DNA of 64,000 nt from Acanthococcus lagerstroemiae (lineage: Eukaryota; Arthropoda; Insecta; Hemiptera; Eriococcidae): assembly GCA_031841125.1 (NCBI GenBank), contig CM063112.1, positions 7,032,603-7,096,602 on the forward strand, given 5' to 3'. A program made the position numbers and the translations under genes. Below, piece after piece: positions 37,181-49,337 of the stretch (position 1 is the first letter of the stretch; each line of letters starts with the position of its first letter). The notes beneath the pieces are model-generated. The model was given only the letters and a program-made list of their open reading frames with translations, was not told the origin of the DNA and made no database searches.

Positions 37181-37448
37181 TCATAAATAGCTTTTTTTAT
37201 GACAATTTTTCACCATTTTCACAGGCTCGATTCACTGAATCAAGATATTCGCTGTGGAGCTTTCAAGGTCACCGAATTTTATTTCGCTGATGGTTTGGGT
37301 ATGCATTCCGACTGTGGCACTTGGCAGGGGGAAGGGGCTCAAAATTTTCATGAAATGCAACATGGATGTCGGTTCATAGGTCATACGGGTTGTCAAATTC
37401 AATTCTGACATCGGTTCAACCCTACTCTGAAATTTGCGGCACCTAGGC

Positions 37449-40400
37449 CAGTGTGTCCATTCTTTAAAAAACCTGGAAAAATCAGAGAATTTTAGAATTT
37501 TCAGCATTTTTCACCTAAAAGTCGGGGAATTTTGTACAAAAATCGACTGCAAATTCTGTAGTATTTCAAACAGATTTTACCTATGTCCTGTAAAAAAATT
37601 TCTCCTTTGCTTCGCTGTGGCAATTTTCTTCTTTTTTTTTTTCTTTCACAAGAGAAGGGCGTGGGTAATACAATCCCCTCTCCTACCGCGGTAGCAGATA
37701 CAGAGTGTGTTGGTGTGATGAAATCGTATTCATGGTATTCGTTTCGCGTCTACATCTTTCTATTAAGGCTGCTGTATACTTAACGTATTTCGTGACTTTT
37801 CACAAACCATTTCACGAAAAATATGACGAAACGCGAACCAATCCCTATACACTTCTCCCAATTTCGGCTGTTTCGTGTTTCGTGTTTTCATCTCATCCTG
37901 TTCGCGAGAATTCGAAAATCGGCGCGAAAAGACACGAAAATGAAAAACTATTCGGTCTAGCCTCTCTCCCCAGTGTAAAGATTTTTTTGAGAGAGTCGTA
38001 ATGAAACGAAAATTTAAAAACCAATGAATTCACCTTCTGGGACATTCTGCCATCGGATTTTTCCTCGGTTCCCATCGCCTTCGCAAATGTAGATAAGGGT
38101 GAATGAAAGGGACTGCCGAGATTTTGGGGCAAAAGTAATTAATCCAAGAAATTTGAAAAAAGTCTGAAGACCGCATAATAATTATTATCGCGTTACGAAC
38201 GAGTCCATTGTTTTCAAATATATGACCTTTTATTGTATCTGTCGATACTCTTAAATTGAGGCCTCTTCCGCCTCCCCTAGTGCCATAATTTTCCAGATCC
38301 TAACCACCTGTTTACTTTCGTAGTATTTGTCGTTAGATGTGCTGCAGCTTTTCCACCTGGGTTCCAGACTTCATTTTAACAGTCATTTTCCCTCTCCCTA
38401 AACCATTCAGGCTCTACGGGAGAGAGGCTAATTCCGGTTACTTTAGTTTTCCTTCAATTTCCAAATTCTGTACGAGATTCTAAAGTCAATTCTTAAAAAG
38501 AAAATTGATCGCACTATAAGAGAAAATTCATAGTTTGTGCCAAGACTCCAAAAAATACTATCATTCGGTTATCATCGTGACAGTCGGAATGGCTGATGTT
38601 GACTGCTCCTTACTTTTCAGCTCGCTCGTCATTTTGGCTGATTCCACTTTGTTGCGTTACCTAAGTGGTGGTGAGTTTTCCATCTCTTGGTGATTTCGCA
38701 GGTCCATTTCTGCGGCCCCCCATCCCCGAATTGGGGGTCAAAATTAATAGCATAATTTTGTTCACATTTTGTTCAAATTTGTTACGCGAATGAAAAATTT
38801 TGTTCACCCCCTCTTTTCGAGATATATGCGTTTCAAATTTAGGAGGGCTGAAGAAATGTAGCCCTCCATCTTCAAATAATAATTGAATTTAATGTCGTAA
38901 TTCTGTTCATATTTTGTTCAATTTTTTTCAGGAAGTTCCACTTTTTGTCCACTCTTACTTTTTTAGTTACACGCATTTCGAATTCGGAGGGGAGGCTAAA
39001 GAATTGCAGCCCCCCAGCTCCGAATTTTAAATCAGATTCGATGCCATGATTTTGTTCAATTTTGTTCAGCGAATCCTACATTCTGTTCACCCTCCCATTT
39101 TCCGTTACACGCGTTTCAAATTTGGGAGTTGCATTTCTCCAGTCCCCATCTCCGAATTTCGAATTCAAATTGGTGTAATAATTTTGTTCACATTTTGTTC
39201 AGGTGTACTTGGTAACTACGCAACTCGGTGGACTGTTCCTTCCTTGGCTACACGCAGTTTGAATTTGAACTTATAGAACACGACAAATATTTCATCCTTC
39301 TTCAAATTTTGGAAGCAAATAAATGCTGTTGTTCTGTTTACATTTCTCTCATGAATCCTGTACCTGCAGCTTTCCTTGCAAAGGTAATCGTTTGTGCTGC
39401 TCCCCTTCCCGAGATATTTGAGAAAACTTGGAGAAGGGGACTGTATAAACGGGAGCCCCCTCCCCACTTTCTCCTAATGGATTGAAAATAGTGTCAATCG
39501 TTTGTGCTACGTTTGTGCTGAAGACCTCGTCGTTTGTGCTGCTCTCCTTCCCAAATTGTCGAGGTTTTTTTTGGTGGGGCGAGGCTGAAGAAACAGGGGG
39601 GGGGGGTACGTTCACCTAAGGAATTGAAAATGGTGTCAATCGTTTGTGCTGGTTTGTGCTGAAAATCCCGTCGTTCGGTACGTGTTGATGTTGCCTAGGC
39701 ATAAATCCACCGTTGTCCGCAGGTTTTAGTCCTTATTTCTGATTTATTTATAATATTTCTTACCTATTGTTATTTTATCGTTGGTTCCTTCTTCACCACT
39801 ATTCCTTATTATTGACTTCGAAAAATAAAAGATTTATGGTGAAATCATAAGGCCTTATCATTAAAGGGAAGGAGAGACGGTGGGGGAAGTACCTGATTGC
39901 AAACCAGAATTTAGACGAATCAGTGCCACCTGAGTCAAAGGCGAAATCAATTAGTTAATACCTGGGGAAATTCTTCATTTATTAAAGATGATTCCCAAAG
40001 TACAGATAATAATGGTACCAAACGATATAAAATACGTGGCACACATTATCATGATAGTTTTACAGTAATTCTAGAAGGGGAGCGCTTGCACATACTTGCG
40101 CCCTTTGCATTTTACTTCATTGCACGCTCTGGACTCACCAACACTTCACCCCACACCACCACTCCAAGCGCACACTACCACTTCAGTCCCGAAATACAAA
40201 TGCCATAAACATCAAACACTAGCGGATCCCTGTAGTGTCAAGCTCTCTTGGGGCATTCGCTGGGGCGTTGCCCCCACGAAAATGATTTATGCAATGTCTG
40301 CTGCGGCAAACAGTAGGTGGTAGCCCTGGGACCAATTGTCAGGCAGTATGTAGATTGGCAAACAATGCAACTCCTGCAGGAAGGTTGCACAACAGGTATT

Positions 40401-41435
40401 TAATTTTAGCCCAACAAGGGATGGATAACAAAAAAAGCGCTGATAGCCATTGAATTTAGTCAAAAAATCCGTATGGCAATGAAAATTATGGCAATTTATG
40501 ATTACCACTGAATAATTAAAGAGCAGTAATTCCTCAATTAGGTACTACAAGTTATACCTTGGCTAGGAAAGCTGCAGGTGCAGGATTCATGAGAGAAATG
40601 TAAACAGAATGCGATCTACTTATTTTCGCTTACGGTGAATTTCGCGTTATCTATTTTCTTGCGAACAAATTTCCCTTCGCACCATTTTCCTGTGATCAGT
40701 TTCGCGCGATGAATTTTCGTGTTTCCCTTCCAGAGCACTGTTGTAATACGAATTCGGCATCTCCGGCGAAAAATTGCACGAAGTATCGAAATAGGGGTGG
40801 TTTTGTGTCGCTCATTTCGAATATCGCTTCTGATTTTTAATCTGAACCAAATTTAGGCACCTGTGCTTTTTCAGGTAGCAACACTTTGAATAAATAAAAC
40901 TGTAGTTTTACCCTATTCGGTGGCTTTAATTAGAAAGGGTGAATTCCGAGTCAACCGTTGCTTATCCTACGCTCTTGCTACCTCTTTGGTTGCACCAGGA
41001 GGGGCAGGATCCAAAAGTTACCCCTAAAATCGAATACAGCGACCTGGAAAACTTATAAACCAATTTTCGAATTTTATTCTTCCACTCCGCCCCCCCCTTC
41101 CCTTCATGGTCGGCATTAAGTCACACGAAAGAAAAAATCTATGAAGTCTTTAATTGACATCGTACCATGCTGCACCCAATAGAGCGCGTTTTCATTTCCA
41201 TCATTAAATTTTTACACCCCCTCTGCCACAGCTTCATAAGCACACGGTAGTAAAAAAAAGTTTGTGGAGTGATTGACGATATTCGCCGCTCACGATGTTC
41301 GAAAAAATTTGACACCTCCCCCCCCCCCCTTGCATGTGTAGTTTGTATTTGTAGCGTCTGGAAAACTGCAAAAATTGGCCTGGAAAACCTGGAAAAGTCA
41401 GGGAAAATCATTTTCGAAGAAGAATGGACACCCTG
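37449..41435. mobile_element. second long CAGGGTGTCCATTCT element, core replaced
   Basis: The left end CAGTGTGTCCATTCTT and right end (complemented) CAGGGTGTCCATTCTT match. Flank homology with 32129-34786 covers 37449 to about 38490 and about 40725-41435. The middle 2.2 kb is unrelated to the sister copy and includes a tandem array. The 5-bp flanks (TAGGC and TTTAA) do not match, so either the ends belong to different insertions or the copy has been rearranged. It lies in satellite sequence at its left edge. Confidence 0.6.
38710..39670. repeat. diverged minisatellite, units about 130-150 bp
   Basis: 'aattttgttcacattttgttca' or relatives recur at about 38753, 38899, 39050 and 39180, each followed by a cytosine-rich strand and 'acacgcgtttcaaatt'. 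From 39380 a second phase begins with 'gtcaatcgtttgtgctg' at about 39494 and 39636. No coding capacity was recognised. Confidence 0.65.
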
Positions 41436-44050
41436 TTTAATTTCTTACTACAATTACGTCAATTTTTATTGATGCATACATACGTGTTCCATTCTACGTA
41501 CTACTGGCCACTCGCTACTGCACTCGTACATACAGGTACGATAACTTGACGAGCTTTTTCAAGTTCAAACCTGCACGCGTGAATCATCCGTTCCTGCGTG
41601 TGCAAATACTTTCTTTGCGATTGTTTTCTTATTTTTTGCCTCTTACAATGCTGCTTTTTTGTTTTTGGTAGTAGTACTCGTATGCTGCACTTAACAATTT
41701 TAGGTGATTCTCTACGTCAGACATTCTTTTCTTTTACCCGGAAACCTTTCCCTCCCTTTTTTTGTCGTTTTTGGTGGTGTGCAAATACTTTTTTGACCCA
41801 CTGTATGTGGTAACGAGCATCGGAAAGAAAAGGGTAAAATAAGTGCCACCTTAGCGTACATGTTCCAAAAACTGGAGCATATATCGGGGAGTAAGATTTT
41901 TCAAGATCGACCTCAGAAAAAATGTTCGCGAATCCTCGGAACAGTCGCGTCTCACATCGCCTCACGCTCGCTGACGAGTTCGTGTTTCGTCGGGGTTCCA
42001 ACATCGCTTCACGCCCGCCGACGAGTTCGGGATTACATCGCATTGCGCCCGCTGACCAGTTCGTGACTCGTCGGGGTCCCAGTAGCCCGCCGTCACTACT
42101 TTACGGCTCGCTCGACGCCGCCAGTGAATTCAAGGCTCGCGGAAAAAGGAAAAATCGCATCGGAAAACCGTCGCTCTCTAGCGTTCTATTGGAAATTAGT
42201 TTCATTGGCTGTCTTTTGTCATGAAGCGTCGAGGAAAGTTCACGCCACCCCCACTCCAAGAGTTAATTTTTTTTTTTTAAAAAAATCAGCTAAAAGGAAT
42301 AAAAGTTTGGTATAATTTCGAGTGTATAGAACGCGTGCGCCCCACCGCCCATCCGTGAAGATGAAAAATGATTTTCAACTGTACGTCTACACCTTTCGCG
42401 GGAAAAAAGTTCGAGACGCGCGCGCGGTAATCTGGAGTTCGTTTATGTTCGGAGGTAATCTGTTCGCAATTCTGCCGCCTTTCGCCTCGTCTTGTGGAAA
42501 ACACTCGTTCCAGCGGTATGTAACGGTGTGCCGTGAGCGGACACCACGAAGGAGGGGGGGGGGTTTGAATGATTCGCAAAAGAAAATTTCGCCAACTCGG
42601 TGAACCTATTCTGTGCTACACCGTTGCTTTTGGCTGCTGCTGCTGGTAGGTCGGGTAATGAAACCGTTGCTCGGCTCAGCGGTGTTTGTGTGCACGGGCG
42701 AGGTTTAATTCGCATTACAAAATAATAATATCGTGTTGTAGCCGAACTTCTCTCTTGATTATTTTCGTGTGTACGAATAGATGTACATACATATATATTT
42801 ACGCGCCGCGAAAAACGACCGTACAGACTCAACAATGGTTGTGCGTCGCGACGAGATAGCGGTGGTGGTGCCGCCACGATGCGCGACTCGCGGCAGAGAA
42901 TACGCGGTGTACTCGTTGCGACCAATCGAGAAGGTAGTTAAAAGTTCGTAAGATTATGTTGACGCCTTTGCTGCGATGACGAGATCTCGGATAAGAAGAG
43001 GCGTAGCAACTGATGGGAGGGGGAGCCTCCTCCCAACCAAGTTGGTCGGATGGGAAAATTTGGAAAAATGCAGTTCCAGCTGGGAAAACAAGGCGCGAAA
43101 AAGACCCACTTTTTGCCTGTTTTTACAACTCAGATCGTCGGAAAAGTCACAAAATCCCTTCCCTTACTCCGCTCGCGAAAAGCTGTAGCCCGGTATAATA
43201 GATGTATAGCCTAAGTCGATTTTTTCAGATTTCTCCTCAGTCCTCTATTTGTAAGGGTAAAAGAAAATTCCAGAGCCCATCGTCACAATGCTACCTCCAG
43301 AGGGTTGTGACCTCTAAATATATGTGTTCACATTTTCAGCTCAGTGTTGGACATTTCTGGATCGCAGCCGCGGTGATACCATTCTGGCGCCCGTATGCAG
43401 AACGGAACAAGACGCCCCACCCATGGTTTCTTTGCGGGGGGGGGGGCATCAGTTCCCTTCCCTATCAAAAATACTCTGTCTACGTGGTGTATAAGGTAGA
43501 ATCATCAGTTTCATGCAAGAAATGAAAATTTTATTTTAAATTTCAACTGAGAGCATTCTGGCACCCTTTGTTGAGTGCGTGCCTTCGACGCCCGTAAGCA
43601 ACTGCGTACTCTGCATTCGCCTATCGCTGCCGCCGCTGGATCAAATGGTACGAAATTTGGCATGCCAGTGAAGGACCTCAGTATAAATTAAAACAAATTT
43701 TTTGAAATTTTTTTCTACCTGTTTTGACTTTTAAAATCGATTTTGAAATTTTGAAAATGGCGCCCACGCCGCCAAGAAATGTTGATTTGAAAATATTTCT
43801 CAATGTATTCCCCACCCGTATGCCAATTTCCAGCATTTTTAGAGTGGTGGCACATATACCTAAACGTTCAGAAAAAAACCCTGGACCCCGATTCATTTTA
43901 TATTGAGCTTACAGCTAAATTATAAAGAACATGGAACATGCTTTAGCTCAGCATTAGTTGTTACAGGTAATTTGAGAGGAAGCTTACCTTTCTTTTTGTC
44001 GCGATATATTTTCCATTTATTATTATATTCAGACGTAGATGTAACAGTTG
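41436..44050. other. non-coding stretch with Tc1-like ends
   Basis: 41597-41612 and 41779-41812 carry 'gtgcaaatacttt' words; the latter ends 'gacccactg' before TA, the form of a Tc1-type terminal repeat. Its partner end is missing. 41900-43000 is CpG-rich and mostly non-repetitive, open in several frames, with no assignable domain. 43000-44050 is featureless. Confidence 0.45.
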
Positions 44051-44274
44051 TGGTGGGAGGTCTGGTTGGCTGAGTGGATAGCGCGTTGGTCTCGGATCCA
44101 GAGGTCCCGGGTTCGAGCCCCCGTAGCAACATGCCAGATTTCGACCTAGGCCGGTTTTTCGGCCAGAAGGGAAGAGGGCTAAGACAACCCCAACAGCCTC
44201 CTCAACGTCTCTGAAGTAATGCTTGAAAGGACGGATTCCAGGATTCGGGTTGAGGGCAAATTAGGAAAAGAAGA
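44051..44274 (+). mobile_element. intact tRNA-derived SINE with 14-bp TSD
   Basis: The exact 14-bp direct repeat AGATGTAACAGTTG (44037-44050 and 44275-44288) delimits a 224-bp element. The first 75 bases resemble a tRNA: A-box-like TGGCTGAGTGG, an anticodon-arm-like segment and the B-box GGTTCGAGCCC (RNA polymerase III promoter elements). The anticodon position would read TCG, as in arginine tRNA, but this is tentative. The body follows from 'ggccggtttttcggccag' and ends in an A/G-rich tail. Other copies are at 7623 and 32100/34787. Confidence 0.88.
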
Positions 44275-45026
44275 AGATGTAACAGTTGAATGAACAGAAC
44301 ATAAGCCCCAATACACGTTTTATCGTTTTCTGATTATTGAAGACAAACTCGACATTTGAACCAGTTTGATGGCGTCATTATTAGCCGAACATTTTTGTAC
44401 AAAATTTTTCTGATTTTATGTCGTAATTATTAGCCGAACGTTTTTGTAGAAAACGTTAACTTGATGGCCAATATTGGTGATAATATTAAATAAATAAATT
44501 TCCATGGAAATTTATATGAAGTACAAGAGCTCATGAGGCGCTACTTTTCTTACAAAATTTCCTGACCTTTTTTTGCCAGTTAGCTCATGACTGAAGCATG
44601 TTCCATTTTTCCATTGATTTTGGCTCATGCAGCTGAAAAACCAGATCCGCCTCCAATTTCTTCTCAAGTAAGGAAAGTGTGAAAATCATATATTTCGAGG
44701 TCACACCTCTCTAAAAGGGGGATAGGACTGTGACAATGGGCTCTGAAATTTGCTTTTACCACTGCATTCAGAGGACTGAAGAAAAATTTGGAAAAATCGA
44801 CTTAGGTCGATTCACCTATCATACCAGGCTATAGCCTTTGGGACACTTCAGTTGGGGAATTTCTCTATCCTCCGCTCCCAATGCGATTTGCTTCGCTACG
44901 CTGCTGCGGAAAAGTAGTTGTTTGCGTGTCAGTCGGGAGCGTTATCGCCATCGAGTGACAGAGTATACCAAGACACGTTAGGCTCTAATATCTAATGTGT
45001 TGATTAATAATACAAAGCCTTGTTGA

Positions 45027-45207
45027 CAATGGACCGATATCCAGTGACGTCATATACTATCATTTAGCTGTGAAGGGTTACTCTTGAGACACTAAAATCT
45101 GCAAATTGGTGTAAACATCCATAAACTGAAACTAAGGCGGGAAAGAAAAGTTGGACCATGACAACGCTGATTTTCTACAGTGATCTCGTCTGGATATCGG
45201 TCCATTG
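45027..45207. repeat. inverted-repeat element CAATGGACCGATATCCAG
   Basis: A perfect 18-bp inverted repeat (45027-45044 and 45190-45207) around a 145-bp interior. It looks like the ends of a small DNA transposon, but I find no clear target duplication, so the superfamily is open. Confidence 0.6.
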
Positions 45208-45353
45208 GAAGCAGTGCTTGGAGCACTGGTAATGTTCACATGCACACACTACTATTAATATGTACTATTGCGGGCTATAATAAGATACCGGGCTGTTATC
45301 AGCAAGTCCCAGATTTTTGGCGCTAAAACTCAAAAGAGGCCGTATTAAAAGTA

Positions 45354-45653
45354 CAGGAGAACGTCGATTATCCGGACTAATGAGGACCAGAGGCTTTCCG
45401 GATAACGGGTTTTCTGGATAACAGAAACATGTGTTTATTCTATAGAGGAAAACACATTTTGAAGGAAAATTGTCCAAAAAATTAGCTCATTGGTTTCAGA
45501 ATTTCCTGATTTGTCCAGAAAACCTTAATAGACTGAATAGGCTAGATTACAAAGAGAAAAAAAAGAGGTTTCGTCTAAAAATCTGGGCCTTGATTATAAT
45601 TTTTTTTTTGGCCATTTCGGATGATTGACCTTTAGATAATCGACGTTCTACTG
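45354..45653. mobile_element. Tigger/pogo-like MITE, TA target duplication
   Basis: The ends CAGGAGAACGTCGATTATC and GATAATCGACGTTCTACTG are inverted repeats with one mismatch and sit between TA dinucleotides (45352-45353 and 45654-45655). The following words 'cggactaatgaggacc' and 'tttccggataac' are typical of Tigger-type termini. 300 bp, non-coding. Confidence 0.85.
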
Positions 45654-46611
45654 TATTTAAAAAGACCTAAAAAGTCCCTGTGAAAGTGACACAGTTTCAA
45701 AAAAAGTAGAATAGTCCCAAAAAGTCCTTATAAAACTATGGCTTCCTGGATATCAGATTAAAGGTCTTGGAAAACTGAACCTCTAATTTTTGTACTTCTG
45801 TTCCTTTCAAACTCTTAACAATTTTGAATCAAAATACTTTACTGCAACAAATAATAAGGTTATTACGAGTTTTCAAAATTTTTCTCAAGTAAACTGGATT
45901 AAAAGAAGAAAATTCTCAAAAAACTGAAAATTGACGAAATAGTTTCGAAAATTGGATTTCTGACCGAAATAGTCCTAAAAGGTCTCTAAAAACATCAATT
46001 TAAGGCGGAAATTTCATTTTAAAGGAAAATAGTCCAAAAAAGACCGTATCAAAGTTACCTCCTTAGCTCCAGAATTTCCGGATGCGTCCAGAAAATCTCA
46101 ATAGACCGAATAGGCTAGGCTAAAAGTAAAATTTTACCCAAAAATCCGGGTCCTGGTTATTAGGCTGTTATTCCATGAGGAAATATTGATACTTTCAGAT
46201 TTCCGAAAAAGTAAATTCGTACTTGGGAATGCGTTTTTAACCTTCCGCAAGTGACTGCGGAGGTTTTCTTGGTCTTGACGGAAATGGAATCCACGTGAAT
46301 CGTAACACTCCCTAATCTATTTTTAGCCCTCTCCTACCCAAAACAAAGTTGTCAAAAAAATTGTGATCTTCGGAGAGTCGACGGTTTTTATGGGATTGGA
46401 GTCTGTAGAGTCCAATTACCCAAAGGGCAATCTCCCACCTCCCCATAATAAAGAGAACTTCAGGATTTACGACGTGATTTTTGGAGCTAATCAAGGAGCA
46501 AGGGTGTAGTGTTCTAGAGGGGTGCCTACCCCTTCATGCGTCTACTTATGTTTAAAGAATGTTTCCGGATCCTAAGTCATTTCCATGCAGTCCTGCATCC
46601 TTTTCTCGAGG

Positions 46612-46650
46612 TGTGCAAATACTTTTATGACTCACTGTATATCCGTTTCG
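46612..46650. mobile_element. solitary Tc1-like terminal repeat
   Basis: 'gtgtgcaaatacttttatga' then 'ctcactg' followed by TA, matching the terminus at 41779-41812. It abuts the retrotransposon fragment at 46661. No partner end was seen. Confidence 0.5.
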
Positions 46651-46660
46651 GGCATCGTGA

Positions 46661-47020
46661 TCAGGTAACCGAGTCGACCAGGCTCCTCCAGTTGACTCTG
46701 TCCTCGGCTGTCCTAGTACATGATTCCATCGTCTTGCCAGTGACTTTCCGTATTAAATCTACGTATCGTGTGGGTGACCTGCCGCGTGACCTGGTCCCTT
46801 CTACTCTTCCCTGCACAGCCAGTTTCTCCAGATTGTCCCTTCTGATTACGTGACCAAAGTAACTGAGAATGCGTCTCCTGATGACTGTGCTGAGTCTGTC
46901 TTTCACGCCAAGTTCTTCGCGTATCGACCCATTCGTCCTCTTCTTGGTTCATGGGATTCTCAGCATAAATCTGTAGCAGTACATCTCGAAAGCCTCCAAT
47001 TTGCTGTATGTCAGCAAAAA
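46661..47020 (-). pseudogene. non-LTR retrotransposon RT C-terminal fragment
   Basis: The minus strand reads EAFEMYCYRFMLRIP, then an in-frame stop in place of a Trp codon (IP-stop-TKKRT), then RILSYFGHVIRRDNLEKL, a GRSPTR segment and a final stop. These are the standard C-terminal motifs of insect non-LTR elements (Y/C-rich MLRI.W, FGHV.RR, GR.PTR). It differs from the 35995 fragment, so it is a second family. It is dead. Confidence 0.85.
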
Positions 47021-47824
47021 GATTGGAAAATCGGGGACCCGACAGGAATTCAAAAAACATAACATCCACTGCATACATTATTCATTGAATATCACTCCAT
47101 CGGAAATGCCTGTCCCATACAGACTCTGTCCTAGTATCTTGAGAAGAGAGATGGCACCATCATTCGAAAATAGCAATAATGTGAACGTTGATTTACTTGC
47201 CTGACCGTATTACCGATGCTATACACAAATGCGTTTTTTTTTACATTGAATTGAAAAAAATTGTGAACAATTGACCGTGTGAGGATTTCTAATTGTGCTC
47301 GTTAAACGTCAGTCGGGGATGGCCAGTTTTACAGGGCGATTAATTTTTTTCGATGAATTTACGTAAGTTACGCGGTAAATTCGAGAATAAAAATTCTCTC
47401 TCAGATTTACAAAGAGGATAAGCGTTTGTAAAACGTGTTTAATTTGTTCTCGCAGCTATCACCGGTAGCTCGCAACGATACTGCTAGCTACATTGCGAGC
47501 AAGCGTGCCCGCGAATTCATTGTACCTCTCGATGGCTGCCCCCGCCCTCCTAGTTGTGTTTTTTGCCACTTTTCCTCATCACGAACGTCTATCGTTTTGT
47601 TGACTCTGCAAAACACGAAGTGCAAAATACGGGATGAGAAAAAGAAAGCTTCGTCGCGGCTAACGCGCTCTAAAAGCTAATCTGTAAGCGAGGTGGAACC
47701 AAAAAGGGGTCAAGAATATATCGAGTATCCAATTTTTTCGATACGGTATTCAATTTAAAGGGTTCCAAAGTCGCTGTATCGACTGTGACATTAAGATCCG
47801 TCTTGCTGATCCCCGAGTGGTTCC
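47021..47824. other. non-coding stretch
   Basis: No exon was recognised. 47430-47700 is less AT-rich, with an 81-codon open stretch without domain. Nothing else is supported. Confidence 0.4.
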
Positions 47825-48074
47825 CAGGCCTGAAATTCAGGTGATTTTTTGGCCATGGCCCACAGACTTAGCCCCTACGGGAGATCGAACTGAAAGAGCC
47901 AATTTTATTATTATTGTTTTCAAAGTTTGTCATGGAAGAAAAGTTCCATCTTTTCCACTCATTTAGCATACATATTCTGGCAATGTCGTGAGTTGTATGC
48001 ACTGGCCCAGGCCAGGGCAGATTTATATTTACCCTGGCCGGGTCAGGCTGGGCCAGAGCTGAATTTCAGGCCTG
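47825..48074. mobile_element. hAT-type MITE with perfect 8-bp TSD
   Basis: The ends CAGGCCTGAAATTCAG and CTGAATTTCAGGCCTG are perfect 16-bp inverted repeats. The exact 8-bp duplication GTGGTTCC occupies 47817-47824 and 48075-48082. The interior has complementary GC-rich words (ggccatggcc, ctgggccag). 250 bp, non-coding. It is among the best preserved elements here. Confidence 0.9.
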
Positions 48075-48654
48075 GTGGTTCCTTAAGAGATTGCGTCATT
48101 TTTTTCTAAATGGTTTTTGATCTTTAGGTTTCCAAAATCGTTGAAACCAATTTTGACAATAACTTTTTGGGTCCAGCACCCGTCCCTCGTCGGCGTGGCA
48201 CCCAGTGGGGCTTTTACCAAATATGATTTTGTCCTCCGAATTTATCTTGTGGTTCAGAGGAGGTTGGATGAAGATTCGAGTGATTTCTAGTGGGGTAATA
48301 TATTATTTGATTCCACTCGTAGAAATCCCATCATTGGAACGTTCCTAGTTTTCGTTCCAAAATCAGAATTCATGATTTCTGAATTTCAGTGTAGTATGTA
48401 GTAGGTAGCATATAGTTCTCTGCTAAAATCCCTTGACCGTTTCGGAATATTTTTTTCCATTATCGTAATATAGCGCCATCAAGTAGGAGTATAAAACGCC
48501 CATATTTTTGTTCGCCGTTTTTCAAATTCATTTTTTCAAAATTCAAAATTTAAATCAGTTAGTTCCGTGAGTCTTGAAGTTACAGGCTCCGAAATAATGA
48601 ATCTGGTTTTTCACTCCATTTCGCTATGAAACGTCTCGTATGTATCGAGATCGT

Positions 48655-48895
48655 TTTGATCTAATTATCTTCCAGTGTCTTTTAGGCATCCTACGAGTTC
48701 GAATTCAAGAATTACTTTCAAAATTATAATCTGTGACCTCAAAAACTTACAAAACAAGTACTATATCGAATGAAGTTTTTATCTAATAGTCTTCCAGTAT
48801 CTTTTAGATGCATCCTACAAGTTCGAATTCAAGAATTACTCTCGAAATTGTATTCAATGGCCTTAAAAACTTACAAGTACCTGGTCGAAAAAATT
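48655..48895. repeat. two-copy tandem duplication, 122-bp period
   Basis: 'tccagtgtcttttaggcatcc' and the following 'gagttcgaattcaagaatt' at 48671 recur at 48793 with few changes. Both units end with 'aaaaacttacaa'. Confidence 0.7.
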
Positions 48896-49337
48896 ACCGA
48901 AGTTTAGCCTCAGTCTCCTGGGGTGTGACTTTAGGGGTTGAAGTCACAAAATATAACAAAATCGAAGTAAACGACATTTAATATATCGAGCTTCGTATTT
49001 AAAAATCGATTACTCATTTCGTGTACTCCTTTTCGGAGCTAAAGTGAAGAGGGGAGGCTGTATCTACAGTCGCACGGTGTTTACTGGTCTCCAAAGTTCC
49101 TCAAGTTCCCTAAAAGTTTTGCGTTGAAGAAAAAGTTTTCCGGTTTGATAATCCTAAAAATCGAAGCGGAAGCATTTTACTCCAATAAAAGTAAAAACAA
49201 TGCATTTTTTTTGAAAATCTTTAAAATCGACCATAGAAAACTGAAAATAATCCTCCAAAATTTGCAGATGAATCCTGTCGTTCCTCGGTAGTCCTTCATC
49301 TTTACTTCTTAGCATCAGTAAACACACTAAATTGTAT

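Noticed and set aside
44051..44125. Functional tRNA gene
   Set aside because: The stems pair imperfectly, a SINE body follows without a terminator, and a 14-bp target duplication brackets the whole unit.
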